Source: Planctomycetota bacterium (GTDB taxonomy: Bacteria > Planctomycetota > B15-G4 > SIAN01). From it: 64,000 nt of DNA. The stretch is from NCBI GenBank assembly GCA_028289345.1, contig JANQQL010000029.1:1-64000 (forward strand). The letters are read 5' to 3'. The notes below the pieces were generated by a model, which was not told where the DNA came from, searched no databases, and saw only the letters and a list, made by a program, of their open reading frames with translations. Positions 17,058 to 25,052 of the stretch are shown piece by piece. The position numbers and the translations under genes are program-made. Positions within the stretch are counted from its first letter, which is position 1. The number at the start of each line of letters is the position of its first letter.

Positions 17058-18688
17058 TCTGAGTCGGTCGCCAAGCCGTTCAGCAAGAACGCCAAATCAC
17101 TCAGCTCCACCGTGGCCGGAATCTTTCGTCCATCGAAGAAGTAGGTGGGTGTGCCTCGGAGCCCCGAGGCCACCGCCCATTCCTGCATCGTGTCCCACGC
17201 GGCTTTCACTTCTGGGTCATGAGGCGATCGGGAATCGGTTGCCGCAGCTCCGCCAGGAACGAAAGCCTCCGTGAGAGCCCGCCTCGCCCGGACCGAGTCA
17301 CCGGCGAGCTGATGCACAAGGATCGGTTCGACTGCCTGAAAGGAGCCGAGCTGTTGTTGCTGACCAAAGAATCGAAACCGAAGTTTCAGCAGAGCGGGAA
17401 ACCGCTGCACCAGGGCCTGCACCTGGCGGTGGGCCCGTCGACAGTGACCGCAATGAGGATGGGTGATGACAAGGAGCTCGTGGGCGGCCGTCGCATCGCC
17501 AATCTCGACATCCCCCGCCAAACAGGGGAGATCCACCGCGGGAACCTGTTCGAGCAACGCGCGGAGCACCACCGGATCTTGGCGCAATCGCCGATATTGA
17601 TAGCGCCAGCGTTCCGACTCTCGAGAACGTTGAACCGTCGATCGAAGAAACAGCCATGCCCCAGCGACCAAGCAGAACCCCGACAATGCGATCGAGGGGG
17701 CAGCGATTGTCGTTTCGAGTAGGGAGCCACTCGCCAGCACGAACCACACGACTTGAGCAATCACGACGGTTTGGACGGCCGAACAGAGGATGCACCACGA
17801 TCGCAGCACAACGCCCTGGTAGTACAAAGAGAACACCGAATAAGGGGTCGCGGCAACACTCAGAACGGCCACCCAAACTGCCACAGGCTCTAGGATTGAG
17901 GGAAGACTCGCAATCACGAGGGCCAAACCACCGCCCGCGAAATACATCGCTCCCCATTCCCCCATGGACACCCCCAAGAAGGATGCCGCCGAAGAACGCA
18001 GCACTTTCTGGCAACCGGAGTTCTTCCGTGTCGAGCAGATCCGGTCGATGAGGGGAAGCGAGCGATCGCGCTGCAACTGCAGCAGGGCGATGCTGAGCCC
18101 CCCTCCGATGATCTGGAGAGCGAACAACGACCAGAGCCGTCCATTCGCCCCCGCGGCAATCGCGAATGACGAGAAAGCAAGGAGAGCAAGCACCGAGGCG
18201 GCGACCCAAGCGACCCACTGACGCGCCCGCTCCTGGCGTTCCCGGCGCCGCTGCAGTTCAAAATCCCGTTCGCCGGCAGATTGTGCCGGAGGATCCAGAA
18301 CCAGGGTTGCGCCCGAGCTTTGGGCAAGGAAGTCCGCTCGTGGCACATCGTTCCAACCGGACGAGGGATCGAGCACTCGAAAGCCACCAGCATCGACGCG
18401 TTGGACGATCACAAAGCGACCCCCGTCGTCGTGAAGGTGGACCAACGCCGGTAGGGGGATTTGATCCCAGAGAGCATCGTCCACGCGAAACGCGGCGGCC
18501 GTGAGCCCCCAATCGTGCAGCGCGTCCCTCGCCGCCCCGAGACTGGGATAGCGGGGATGCGAACGGATCGTCTCGGCGGTTGTGGCTTGAGTCACCGACA
18601 CACCGCTCAAGGCGAGTAAGTTGTAGACGGCAGTCTCGAGATTCTCGTCCGGGACTCTCTGACGGCGCCAGCGTGAGTTGATTTGCAT
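17054..18688 (-). CDS. C39-like / VKOR / thioredoxin-fold oxidase fusion
   Basis: The 544-residue protein has three parts. Residues 15-130 resemble a C39 peptidase fold (HPRYPSLGAARDAL, then PALVHL and FRVLDPSSG) but lack the catalytic cysteine, so this part may only bind a leader. Residues about 160-345 are a membrane VKOR domain with the loop pair Cys218/Cys226 (seven residues apart, as in known VKORs) and the active-site CILC (Cys299/Cys302). The C-terminal domain is thioredoxin-like with CGHC (413-416) and a cis-Pro region GTPTYFF. Such proteins make disulfides in exported proteins. A TTG at 18709 is an alternative start. It lies between the peptide and exporter genes, so oxidation of the cysteine-rich peptide is the natural reading. 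Confidence 0.88.
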   Translation of the reverse strand: MQINSRWRRQRVPDENLETAVYNLLALSGVSVTQATTAETIRSHPRYPSLGAARDALHDWGLTAAAFRVDDALWDQIPLPALVHLHDDGGRFVIVQRVDAGGFRVLDPSSGWNDVPRADFLAQSSGATLVLDPPAQSAGERDFELQRRRERQERARQWVAWVAASVLALLAFSSFAIAAGANGRLWSLFALQIIGGGLSIALLQLQRDRSLPLIDRICSTRKNSGCQKVLRSSAASFLGVSMGEWGAMYFAGGGLALVIASLPSILEPVAVWVAVLSVAATPYSVFSLYYQGVVLRSWCILCSAVQTVVIAQVVWFVLASGSLLETTIAAPSIALSGFCLVAGAWLFLRSTVQRSRESERWRYQYRRLRQDPVVLRALLEQVPAVDLPCLAGDVEIGDATAAHELLVITHPHCGHCRRAHRQVQALVQRFPALLKLRFRFFGQQQQLGSFQAVEPILVHQLAGDSVRARRALTEAFVPGGAAATDSRSPHDPEVKAAWDTMQEWAVASGLRGTPTYFFDGRKIPATVELSDLAFLLNGLATDSE

Positions 18689-18889
18689 TCCAGTCGTCGA
18701 GAGAAACAAGAGGGGAAGTTTCTCGATGCCGCCAGCTTCGACTCCCAGGACAGCGGCTACGCCAGGGCAGCGTCATCGCAACGCAGATTGCCGAACCTGA
18801 CAGCCGAAGGGGCTGGCGACACCGAGACAGCACTGTGCATGAAATGAACCAGCCCGACCGAAACTCCGGGACGAGCCAGGCTCACGTCA

Positions 18890-19090
18890 CTAGCAGTTGT
18901 ACTGGATACAAATGTTGTAGATGTTGTCGCACTGGTGCGGACGTCCGCCGCAGGACAAGCAGCCCTGACGCTCTTCTTCGCACATGTCTTCGCAGCTTCC
19001 CGAGGCGCCGCGGAACGAAGTCATTTCGTTCTGGCTCAGTTCGGTGGTTCCCGGCAGCGCACGGAGTTCGTCGAGAGTCAGCTTCTTCAT
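18890..19090 (-). CDS. Cysteine-rich peptide precursor with double-glycine-like leader
   Basis: A 66-residue product with a strong Shine-Dalgarno (GAGGAAA, 4 bases from the ATG). The N-terminal 29 residues look like a leader: charged start (MKKLTLDELRAL), then LSQNEM..F and a RGA or RGAS-G ending, close to the LSxxEMxxIxGG form cut by C39 peptidases. Cleavage after Gly28-Ala29 would give a 37-residue core with seven cysteines in the pattern SC, MC, GC, SC, QC, IC and C-terminal NC. An odd cysteine count would allow three disulfides and one free thiol or a dimer. The C39 exporter and VKOR-thioredoxin genes downstream fit this substrate. The activity, whether bacteriocin or signal, is unknown. 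Confidence 0.75.
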   Translation of the reverse strand: MKKLTLDELRALPGTTELSQNEMTSFRGASGSCEDMCEEERQGCLSCGGRPHQCDNIYNICIQYNC

Positions 19091-19615
19091 GATTTCCTCG
19101 CTAGAGAATGAAAGCAGAACATTGCCGACAGTCGACGCAGCGGATCACCCCGCCTTTCGATCGTCCGGCAACACTCGGTGAAGCCCAAGGCTCGTTCCGA
19201 GGAACCCTCGGGCATCAACGTCAGCGGGGCTCTATGGACCGCGCGCCGGATTTCGGACGGCACTGTTCAAAAATCAGCAGAAATTTCATGCGGCATTGCC
19301 GCTCGGCGGCTTTCCCGACCCGCGAACGACGGAAGCGACTCGAGCTCTCACGCGGTTCTTTGCCGGGCTCATGACAGGCGGCGCGGTTCCGCCCACCGCT
19401 CCCCCCCCATCCCTTGCCGCCGATCGCCGCCCGCTGGATCAACGAGCCGTTGTCTGCAATCCGTTGGTCGCTGACTTTCCTCTCGGAGCCTTGGATCCGG
19501 GATTCAGAGCATCGATCCGGGACGCGCCACTGTTTTCCACCTCCCGGGTCAATGAGTTCAAGAGCGAAGAACGTGGACTCCACCACAGCTCGGTGAGGCG
19601 ACTTCGCAGAACGAC
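19091..19615. other. Intergenic region upstream of the peptide gene
   Basis: 525 bases between the peptide gene start and the MocR-type gene stop. It must contain the promoter for the peptide operon. Frames in it (for example on the plus strand around 19300-19700) show no domain or good codon pattern. I see no further peptide gene, hairpin or repeat. Confidence 0.4.
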
Positions 19616-21109
19616 CTACCTCTCGAGGCGTCCCAAGATCATCTTCAGCCTTGCCACACCCTCTTGGATCGCGTCCTCAGCGACGCCCGCGAATCCCAAC
19701 ATCAGGTGACAAGTCGGCGGTGGCTCGCAAAAGAGGTCGTCCATCGCATAGACCGCAACTCCGTGGCGGAGTGACTCCTGAACAAAGGCTTGGGTCCGGG
19801 GTTGGGGAATCTCGGGAATCTCTACCATGAGGTGCAAGCCGGCTCGGGTATCGCGAAATCGGACCCGGTTGCCCAACTCCTTCCGCAGGGCAGCAAGGAG
19901 ACTCGAGCGACGCTTGCCGTACAGTGTCCGGGCACGTCGAACGTGACGCTCGAGGTCGCCGTTGGCAAGAAACTCGGCGAGGGCTTCCTGCTCGAGAACG
20001 GGACAGGACCAATCCATGACCCACCGCCCCTCGCGAAACGAGTCAAGAAGCGCTTCCGGCAACACCATGTAAGCCAAGCGCAAACCGGGGTAGAGAATCT
20101 TGGAGAACGTCCCCATGTAGATCACTCGATCTTCACGATCCAGACTCTTCATGGCCTGGATGGGACGGCGGGCGTAGCGGAACTCGGAGTCATAGTCATC
20201 CTCGAGGATCCAGGCTCCGGCATCGTTCGCCCACTCGAGCAATGCTTGGCGGCGAGGCAACGACATCACCACGCCGGTCGGGAACTGATGAGACGGCGTC
20301 ACGTAGGTGAGTCGGGTGGAAGCTCGGATGCGCCGGGGAACCTTCTCCAAGTTGGCTCCCTCGTGGTCCACCGGCAACGGACAAGCCCGGATGCCCGCCA
20401 TCACAAGTGCTCGATGGGCGCCCGGGTAATGGGGATCCTCGAGAAGCACCGAGTCTCCTTCGTCGGTCAGCATCCGAATCGCAAGATCGAGACACTGGGC
20501 CACGCCATTCAGAACAAGGACATCCTTCGCTTCACAGCGGACTCCTCGGACCCGACCCAGGTACGACGCCACTTCTCGACGCAAGGCGAGTGACCCCGCG
20601 GGGTCTCCGTACCCCAGCCGACTCGGATCGCGGCGCGCCGCGACTCGAGAGACGCAGCGCCGCCATCGCAGACTCGGCAATCCTTGGACATCGGGCAGAC
20701 ATGGCCGGAGGTCGAACTCCACGGGTTTCCGGGCATCGAGTGCATCGTGGGGTTTGCGTGGCCGCCAGCGTTGGAGTCGTTGCCCCCAACGGGAGAACTT
20801 CACCGGGGTGTCCGCGGAACCCCTCATGGGATTCCCTTTCGACGCACGCTCGTCGGGCAAGTCCGGGGAGGGCTCGGCCACGAAAGTCCCCGCGCCCACC
20901 CGCGAGATGACATAGCCCTCCGCCAGGAGTTGTTCGAAGGCGCAGAGCACCGTGCCGCGTGACACCCTCAGCTCACTGGCCAGATCCCGGGTCGAGGGCA
21001 GACGCCGGCCGCTTTGGAGACGTCCCTCCAGGATTGCGTCACGCAGGTCCCGGTAGATCTGCTCGTACACGGGCCCCCTGCCGTCCAGGTGGGTTTCGAA
21101 AATTGGCAT
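19616..21109 (-). CDS. MocR/GabR/PdxR-type GntR regulator with aminotransferase fold
   Basis: The 497-residue protein begins with a GntR winged helix (about 10-80: AILEGRLQSGRRLPSTRDLA, then VSRGTVLCAFEQL and EGYVISRVGAGTFV) followed by a class I aminotransferase-fold domain (about 130-490). The PLP-binding lysine is Lys337 in GTFSKILYPGLR, and LEDDYDSEF gives the usual acidic pair. In this family PLP, or an amine adduct of it, acts as the effector rather than a catalytic cofactor. The gene is divergent from the NIPSNAP operon, separated by 132 bases, so that operon or its own promoter is a likely target. The exact effector cannot be read from the sequence. Confidence 0.93.
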   Translation of the reverse strand: MPIFETHLDGRGPVYEQIYRDLRDAILEGRLQSGRRLPSTRDLASELRVSRGTVLCAFEQLLAEGYVISRVGAGTFVAEPSPDLPDERASKGNPMRGSADTPVKFSRWGQRLQRWRPRKPHDALDARKPVEFDLRPCLPDVQGLPSLRWRRCVSRVAARRDPSRLGYGDPAGSLALRREVASYLGRVRGVRCEAKDVLVLNGVAQCLDLAIRMLTDEGDSVLLEDPHYPGAHRALVMAGIRACPLPVDHEGANLEKVPRRIRASTRLTYVTPSHQFPTGVVMSLPRRQALLEWANDAGAWILEDDYDSEFRYARRPIQAMKSLDREDRVIYMGTFSKILYPGLRLAYMVLPEALLDSFREGRWVMDWSCPVLEQEALAEFLANGDLERHVRRARTLYGKRRSSLLAALRKELGNRVRFRDTRAGLHLMVEIPEIPQPRTQAFVQESLRHGVAVYAMDDLFCEPPPTCHLMLGFAGVAEDAIQEGVARLKMILGRLER

Positions 21110-21152
21110 GGTCCAATAATCCTCTAATGGCCCATCTCACCATACCAATTGA
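21110..21152. promoter_or_regulatory. Possible MocR-type operator with direct repeats
   Basis: In the divergent region between the MocR-type gene and the NIPSNAP operon, CCAAT occurs at 21113-21117 and again at 21145-21149, 32 bases apart, close to three helical turns; the flanks (TCCAATAAT and ACCAATTGA) are partly alike. The second copy contains ATACCA (21142-21147), the half-site known for GabR. Regulators of this family bind spaced direct repeats. Only two short matches support it. Confidence 0.3.
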
Positions 21153-21241
21153 CCCGTAGGTTGGTCGGGGCCGCCACGCGGGCGCCCCTCCCACTCGGTG
21201 CCCCGCCAGCCAATGGGCGCACCCCGACCCGGAGACCCTCC

Positions 21242-22027
21242 ATGAAGTCCAGGTGCCTTTTCCTTCTCTTCGCCTTGGTGGCCACTCCCCTGACCATCGC
21301 CACGGAACGGGGTTCCCGCCTCGAAGTCACGGCAACCTATCACCCGGCCGAGGGAGAGGTGATCGACGAAGCGCATCCCTTGTTCGTCATCCTGTTCGAC
21401 GGCCCACCGGGTCACCCCACGAGCCACATGACCGCCGTAGAAATGCTGTCTCGCAACGGCGGCAAGGCAACCTTCGAAAAGGTGGCCGAGGAGGTTCACG
21501 TGGTCACCTTGTACGACCCCTCGGGAAACTTCACCGGACTCTCCGGGATGATCCCCGGAATGGTGATCGGCGCGTACGTTGAAGAAGGCGCTACGGAGCC
21601 GACTCCGGTACGGGCGGACACTCGAACCCGTATCGAAATCGAGTTCGACTCCACCACCCGCTTACCCGGCGACGTCTGCACCGTCGTCCCGGCCACGGTG
21701 CAGAAAGCAGACAAGGGAATCCTCGAGATCCGCACCTACACCGCTCGACCCGGAATGCGCGAACAGTTCATCGAGTTCTTTGAGAATCGAACCCTGGACG
21801 GTCAACGCGATGCCGGCTTGCGCGTGATCGGACAGTTTCGTCACCTGCAGAACGAGGACACCTTCGTCTGGATCCGCGCCTACGAATCCCAAGCCGAACG
21901 AGTCAAGGAACTTCGCGACTACTACCTCGGCCCTGCCTGGTTGGCCGTGCAGAAGGAAGCCGAGACTCTCATCGCCGACACCCACGTGATGCTCGTCGCT
22001 CCCACTTCTCTTTCCGACATTCGCTGA
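21242..22027 (+). CDS. Secreted protein with NIPSNAP domain
   Basis: A 261-residue protein with a signal peptide (MKSRCLFLLFALVATPLTIA) behind GGAGA, 6 bases from the ATG, which decides the start over an upstream in-frame codon. The middle part (about 25-145) is beta-rich and unrecognised. The C-terminal part (about 155-260) matches the NIPSNAP fold: ILEIRTYTARPGMREQFIEFFE and later WIRAYES. NIPSNAP domains are ferredoxin-like and of unclear biochemical role. The next gene begins 14 bases after the stop, so the two form an operon. Confidence 0.75.
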   Translation: MKSRCLFLLFALVATPLTIATERGSRLEVTATYHPAEGEVIDEAHPLFVILFDGPPGHPTSHMTAVEMLSRNGGKATFEKVAEEVHVVTLYDPSGNFTGLSGMIPGMVIGAYVEEGATEPTPVRADTRTRIEIEFDSTTRLPGDVCTVVPATVQKADKGILEIRTYTARPGMREQFIEFFENRTLDGQRDAGLRVIGQFRHLQNEDTFVWIRAYESQAERVKELRDYYLGPAWLAVQKEAETLIADTHVMLVAPTSLSDIR

Positions 22028-22041
22028 AGGAGGACTGGATC

Positions 22042-23058
22042 ATGATTTTCGTCACGCTCACACTGGCAGCTCTTGCCGCAGCAGGAAACGAGAACTCTGG
22101 CGTCCCCGGGAGCGACGGCTTCGCGTTCTGGGCCGGAGAGTGGGACGTCGTGAACCGCTCGCTCGGCCCCGATGGAACCTGGTCGGAGTCGGGTCGCGCA
22201 CGAGACCGAGTCCACTCGCTGTTCGACGGGAAGCTCGCCCTCGAACAGTGGGAAGGCACCAATCTGGGCGTCGAGATCACCGGCATGAGTCTCCGTGCCC
22301 TCGACCCCACAACCGACCGCTGGTATTCGCTCCTGAACTGGCCGGGAGCCGACATCCCCTCCTTCGCCCTGATGGTCGGCGAATTCGTCACACCGGACCG
22401 GGCCGAGTTCATTGCCGGAGGCGGAGGCCGGCAAACCCGTTACACGTTTCGGGATCTGACCGCGGACTCGCTGCGCTGGGAATCGGCCTTCACCACGGTC
22501 GGAAGAGATTGGCAAACCACCTGGACGATGGACTTCACTCGGCGCGGTCCCCCGCTGCCCCTCGAAGAACTCTTCGAAGTCCCGGCAGACCGCGCGGTTC
22601 GCTGCCAGCGCCCCGAAGCTCGTCAATACGACTTCCTGATCGGAGAGTGGGAGGTCGTGGAGGAGCAATTCGACGAAGACGGCGAGACCATTCACGAAGA
22701 GGAGTTCCGCCTGCGGGCCACTCCTTTGATTCAAAACTGCGCCATCATGGAACTGTTCCAGTCCCTCGACAGCGGCCGACAGTCTCTCCACGTGCGGTCG
22801 TTCGTCCCCACCGGCGGTCCTCATTGGGACCTGTGGACCATCGACAGCGAAACCCTTCGGTTCCAACACTGGATCGGCGATGCGGACGAACTCGGCCGTG
22901 AGTTTCACCCCATGCCCGTGGGCATCCCGAAGCCCGCAGGCTCCCCCAAGCAACGTCAGACCTGGATCCAGGTCGAGGAAGACTCCTTCGAGTGGGAGAT
23001 CCAGGAGTCCCACGGGAACGAGTGGATCCCACGGTTGAGGTACTACGGAATCCGGTAA
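22042..23058 (+). CDS. Two-lobed DUF1579-like (lipocalin-like) protein
   Basis: The 338-residue protein contains two copies of a beta-barrel-like motif that opens with FWAGEWDVV (about residue 29) and FLIGEWEVVEEQF (about residue 197), each followed by a W-rich strand series. This resembles the DUF1579/lipocalin-like families. A hydrophobic N-terminus (MIFVTLTLAALAAAG) suggests secretion. An AAGGAGG Shine-Dalgarno sits 8 bases before the ATG. It follows the NIPSNAP gene by 14 bases and ends at a strong terminator hairpin. A ligand or enzymatic role cannot be named. Confidence 0.65.
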   Translation: MIFVTLTLAALAAAGNENSGVPGSDGFAFWAGEWDVVNRSLGPDGTWSESGRARDRVHSLFDGKLALEQWEGTNLGVEITGMSLRALDPTTDRWYSLLNWPGADIPSFALMVGEFVTPDRAEFIAGGGGRQTRYTFRDLTADSLRWESAFTTVGRDWQTTWTMDFTRRGPPLPLEELFEVPADRAVRCQRPEARQYDFLIGEWEVVEEQFDEDGETIHEEEFRLRATPLIQNCAIMELFQSLDSGRQSLHVRSFVPTGGPHWDLWTIDSETLRFQHWIGDADELGREFHPMPVGIPKPAGSPKQRQTWIQVEEDSFEWEIQESHGNEWIPRLRYYGIR

Positions 23059-23213
23059 TCGATCCGGACCGGATCGCTTCGTGGCCCGGTCTTCCGGCAA
23101 GCGGATGAGTCGGCCGTCGATGACGAATACAGGTCGCTGAACCGTCGCAGAGGAAGCCGTCTCGGGAGACTGCCATCCACCAGCGGATTCTGCTCGACAC
23201 AGGAATGGTCAAA

Positions 23214-23244
23214 GGCGAGTGCCGGTTCTTCACCGGCACTCGCC
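23214..23244. terminator. Strong bidirectional terminator hairpin
   Basis: A perfect 13-bp GC-rich stem, GGCGAGTGCCGGT (23214-23226) and ACCGGCACTCGCC (23232-23244), with a TCTTC loop, sits between the convergent stops of the DUF1579-like gene (+) and the LamG-like gene (-). An extra A-T pair extends the stem. It lacks a clear T-run. Confidence 0.75.
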
Positions 23245-23277
23245 TCTTCAATGGTCAGTTTCCTGGCGCAGGAAAGG

Positions 23278-24726
23278 TCACGGAGTCGTGGTCTGCAAAC
23301 CGTTGGTGGCGGCCTTGCCCCGGGGCGCGGTGGAGTCGGCAATCCAGGACTGCCAGTAGATGTCCACGTCCGAGGGCAGATCCGGCGGCCAGAGTGCATC
23401 GATCCGGGACGTGCCACTCTCGTCCAGAGGATTGACCACAAGCAGGTCGGGAGTCGGGATCAGAGTGCCGCCCTTGTATGGGGCATCGAGCAGATCAAAG
23501 CCGATGATCAGCAGCGACATCGAGGACGCGGGGCCGCCACTGACCTCGAGAGTGAACGGAGAGTCCGAGGTCAGATCGCCATCGCCCCAGAGCAACGGGC
23601 GGCCCGCCGCTCCTGCCACGGCCCCCCCGTGATTGGTCCACCCGTCCGGCAAGCGAATGGCCCGGCCTTCCACCACCCGTCGCTCAACGGTCGTGTCGGT
23701 GCAAGACGGGTCGTTGCATCGCGACTCGAAGGAGGGTCCAGAGTCCGTTCCAGGACGGATCCCCGCCACTTTGTCCGCGAGCGAGAGTCTGTCGACGAAA
23801 TCGAGGAACATGAGCTGCTCGTTCCTGTCGTTCAAAGGGATGAACGTGTCGTAACCGGGATCCGCGTGATCGTAATCCACGTAGACCCTTCCCGTGGACA
23901 TCCGAATGGCGTGCTCTCCTGTCCACGTCGTCGCGGGGTTGTACACGAAGGTTCCTTCTGCCGTGACCCCGTCGTCGTAAACCACCCCATCCAGATGCCA
24001 CCGATACCCTCCCGGGCGGTTGATCCGGATGTTGTCCACTCGCTGTTCCGCGGCCTCGATCGCGGCGGTCGCACCAAAGCCGACGCGGAGAGTTCTCGAC
24101 TCGAAGAAGCCATCCAGGGACAGCTCATCGATCACCACCTGCTCCACACCCTGAGCCGAGGTGAGGGTCACCGAACAAGAAGGTCCGTCCATGGTGAAGG
24201 CGGCGTGGAGCCACTCGTCGCTGTCCAGGGGGAAGTCGACTGGCTGGGTCGTGAGGAATGTCCCATCCCACCTCACCCATACATGGTTTTGGTTGACCGT
24301 AGGGATCCGACTCAGTTCGATCACCAGCGCTCCCGTACTCGGTCCGCCTTTCCCGAACAGAGCGTCGTCATCGTGCTGGGTCGCATCCAGCAGGGCCAGG
24401 CAGATCCCCTGCACACTGCCTCCGCTCATCTTGAAATCGAACTCCACCGTGATCCGCTCATCGGGCAAGTCGAACGACTCGACGGACACGACCGATCCCG
24501 TCTCGTCCGCGACCGCGCCGGCCAAGCGCAGCGACCCATTGTCGACGGCCGCCGTTCCGTTGTTCGTGAATGGGAACCCGAACGATTCGTCGAAGCCCTG
24601 GAACTCCTCCGCAAAGCCGCTGCCCCCGAGCACGGCTGAGGAGATCAGGGTCAATAGGCCGCGCCGTGTGGCGACCGACCGGGAATCAGAGGAAGCACAG
24701 GGGGAGGACAGACCGCAAGAAGACAT
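23278..24726 (-). CDS. Secreted LamG/lectin-like protein with shared C-terminal domain
   Basis: A 482-residue protein with a twin-arginine-like signal (ATRRGLLTLISSAVLGGSGF, residues 19-38). GGAGAG lies 5-6 bases before the ATG at 24726, which decides the start; a far longer open frame upstream lacks domain sense. Residues about 40-230 are beta-sandwich-like, as in LamG or legume-lectin folds (ITVEFDFKMSGGS, WVRWDG, WLHAAFTMDG). The C-terminal 120 residues match those of the FG-GAP protein at 54723-56393 (PYKGGTLIPTPD, WPPDLPS..IYWQSWIAD, ATNGL). It has no visible catalytic motif. It is convergent with the NIPSNAP operon. Confidence 0.7.
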   Translation of the reverse strand: MSSCGLSSPCASSDSRSVATRRGLLTLISSAVLGGSGFAEEFQGFDESFGFPFTNNGTAAVDNGSLRLAGAVADETGSVVSVESFDLPDERITVEFDFKMSGGSVQGICLALLDATQHDDDALFGKGGPSTGALVIELSRIPTVNQNHVWVRWDGTFLTTQPVDFPLDSDEWLHAAFTMDGPSCSVTLTSAQGVEQVVIDELSLDGFFESRTLRVGFGATAAIEAAEQRVDNIRINRPGGYRWHLDGVVYDDGVTAEGTFVYNPATTWTGEHAIRMSTGRVYVDYDHADPGYDTFIPLNDRNEQLMFLDFVDRLSLADKVAGIRPGTDSGPSFESRCNDPSCTDTTVERRVVEGRAIRLPDGWTNHGGAVAGAAGRPLLWGDGDLTSDSPFTLEVSGGPASSMSLLIIGFDLLDAPYKGGTLIPTPDLLVVNPLDESGTSRIDALWPPDLPSDVDIYWQSWIADSTAPRGKAATNGLQTTTP

Positions 24727-25052
24727 CGGAACTCTCCGCGAAGTCCGGCGGAATTGCCGGGGCCAGGGAACGGGCCCGATCCCTCGTCGAGGTCGTGGCC
24801 GCCGGGACAACGACAAGGAGCCGATTCGCGGCACGACATTCCGGGAAAAAGGCGCGCCCCCCGGTGAGCCAGCCGAGACTCCCGCGGTGCCGGTTCTTGG
24901 GAAGGGAACCGCATCTGGAGTTCCCCGCCGACTGCGACCGGTCGATGTTGCGGAATCAACATGCGGCCACCATGCCCCTCGCCCGTTCCATTGAGCGTCC
25001 GTCGGCCCTCCCCTACGATGAGAGGTGGGCACCCTCTTCCAGAGGGGTAGTG
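24727..25052. other. Divergent intergenic region
   Basis: 326 bases between the LamG-like gene (-) and the esterase gene (+). It should hold both promoters. No clear operator, repeat or small gene was seen. Confidence 0.4.

Noticed and set aside
19296-19709. Plus-strand gene in the region upstream of the peptide
   Set aside because: No Shine-Dalgarno, no domain, and it runs into the MocR gene in antisense.
24570-25052. Upstream extension of the esterase gene
   Set aside because: The open frame overlaps the divergent LamG gene start; a Shine-Dalgarno and domain start fit at 25053.
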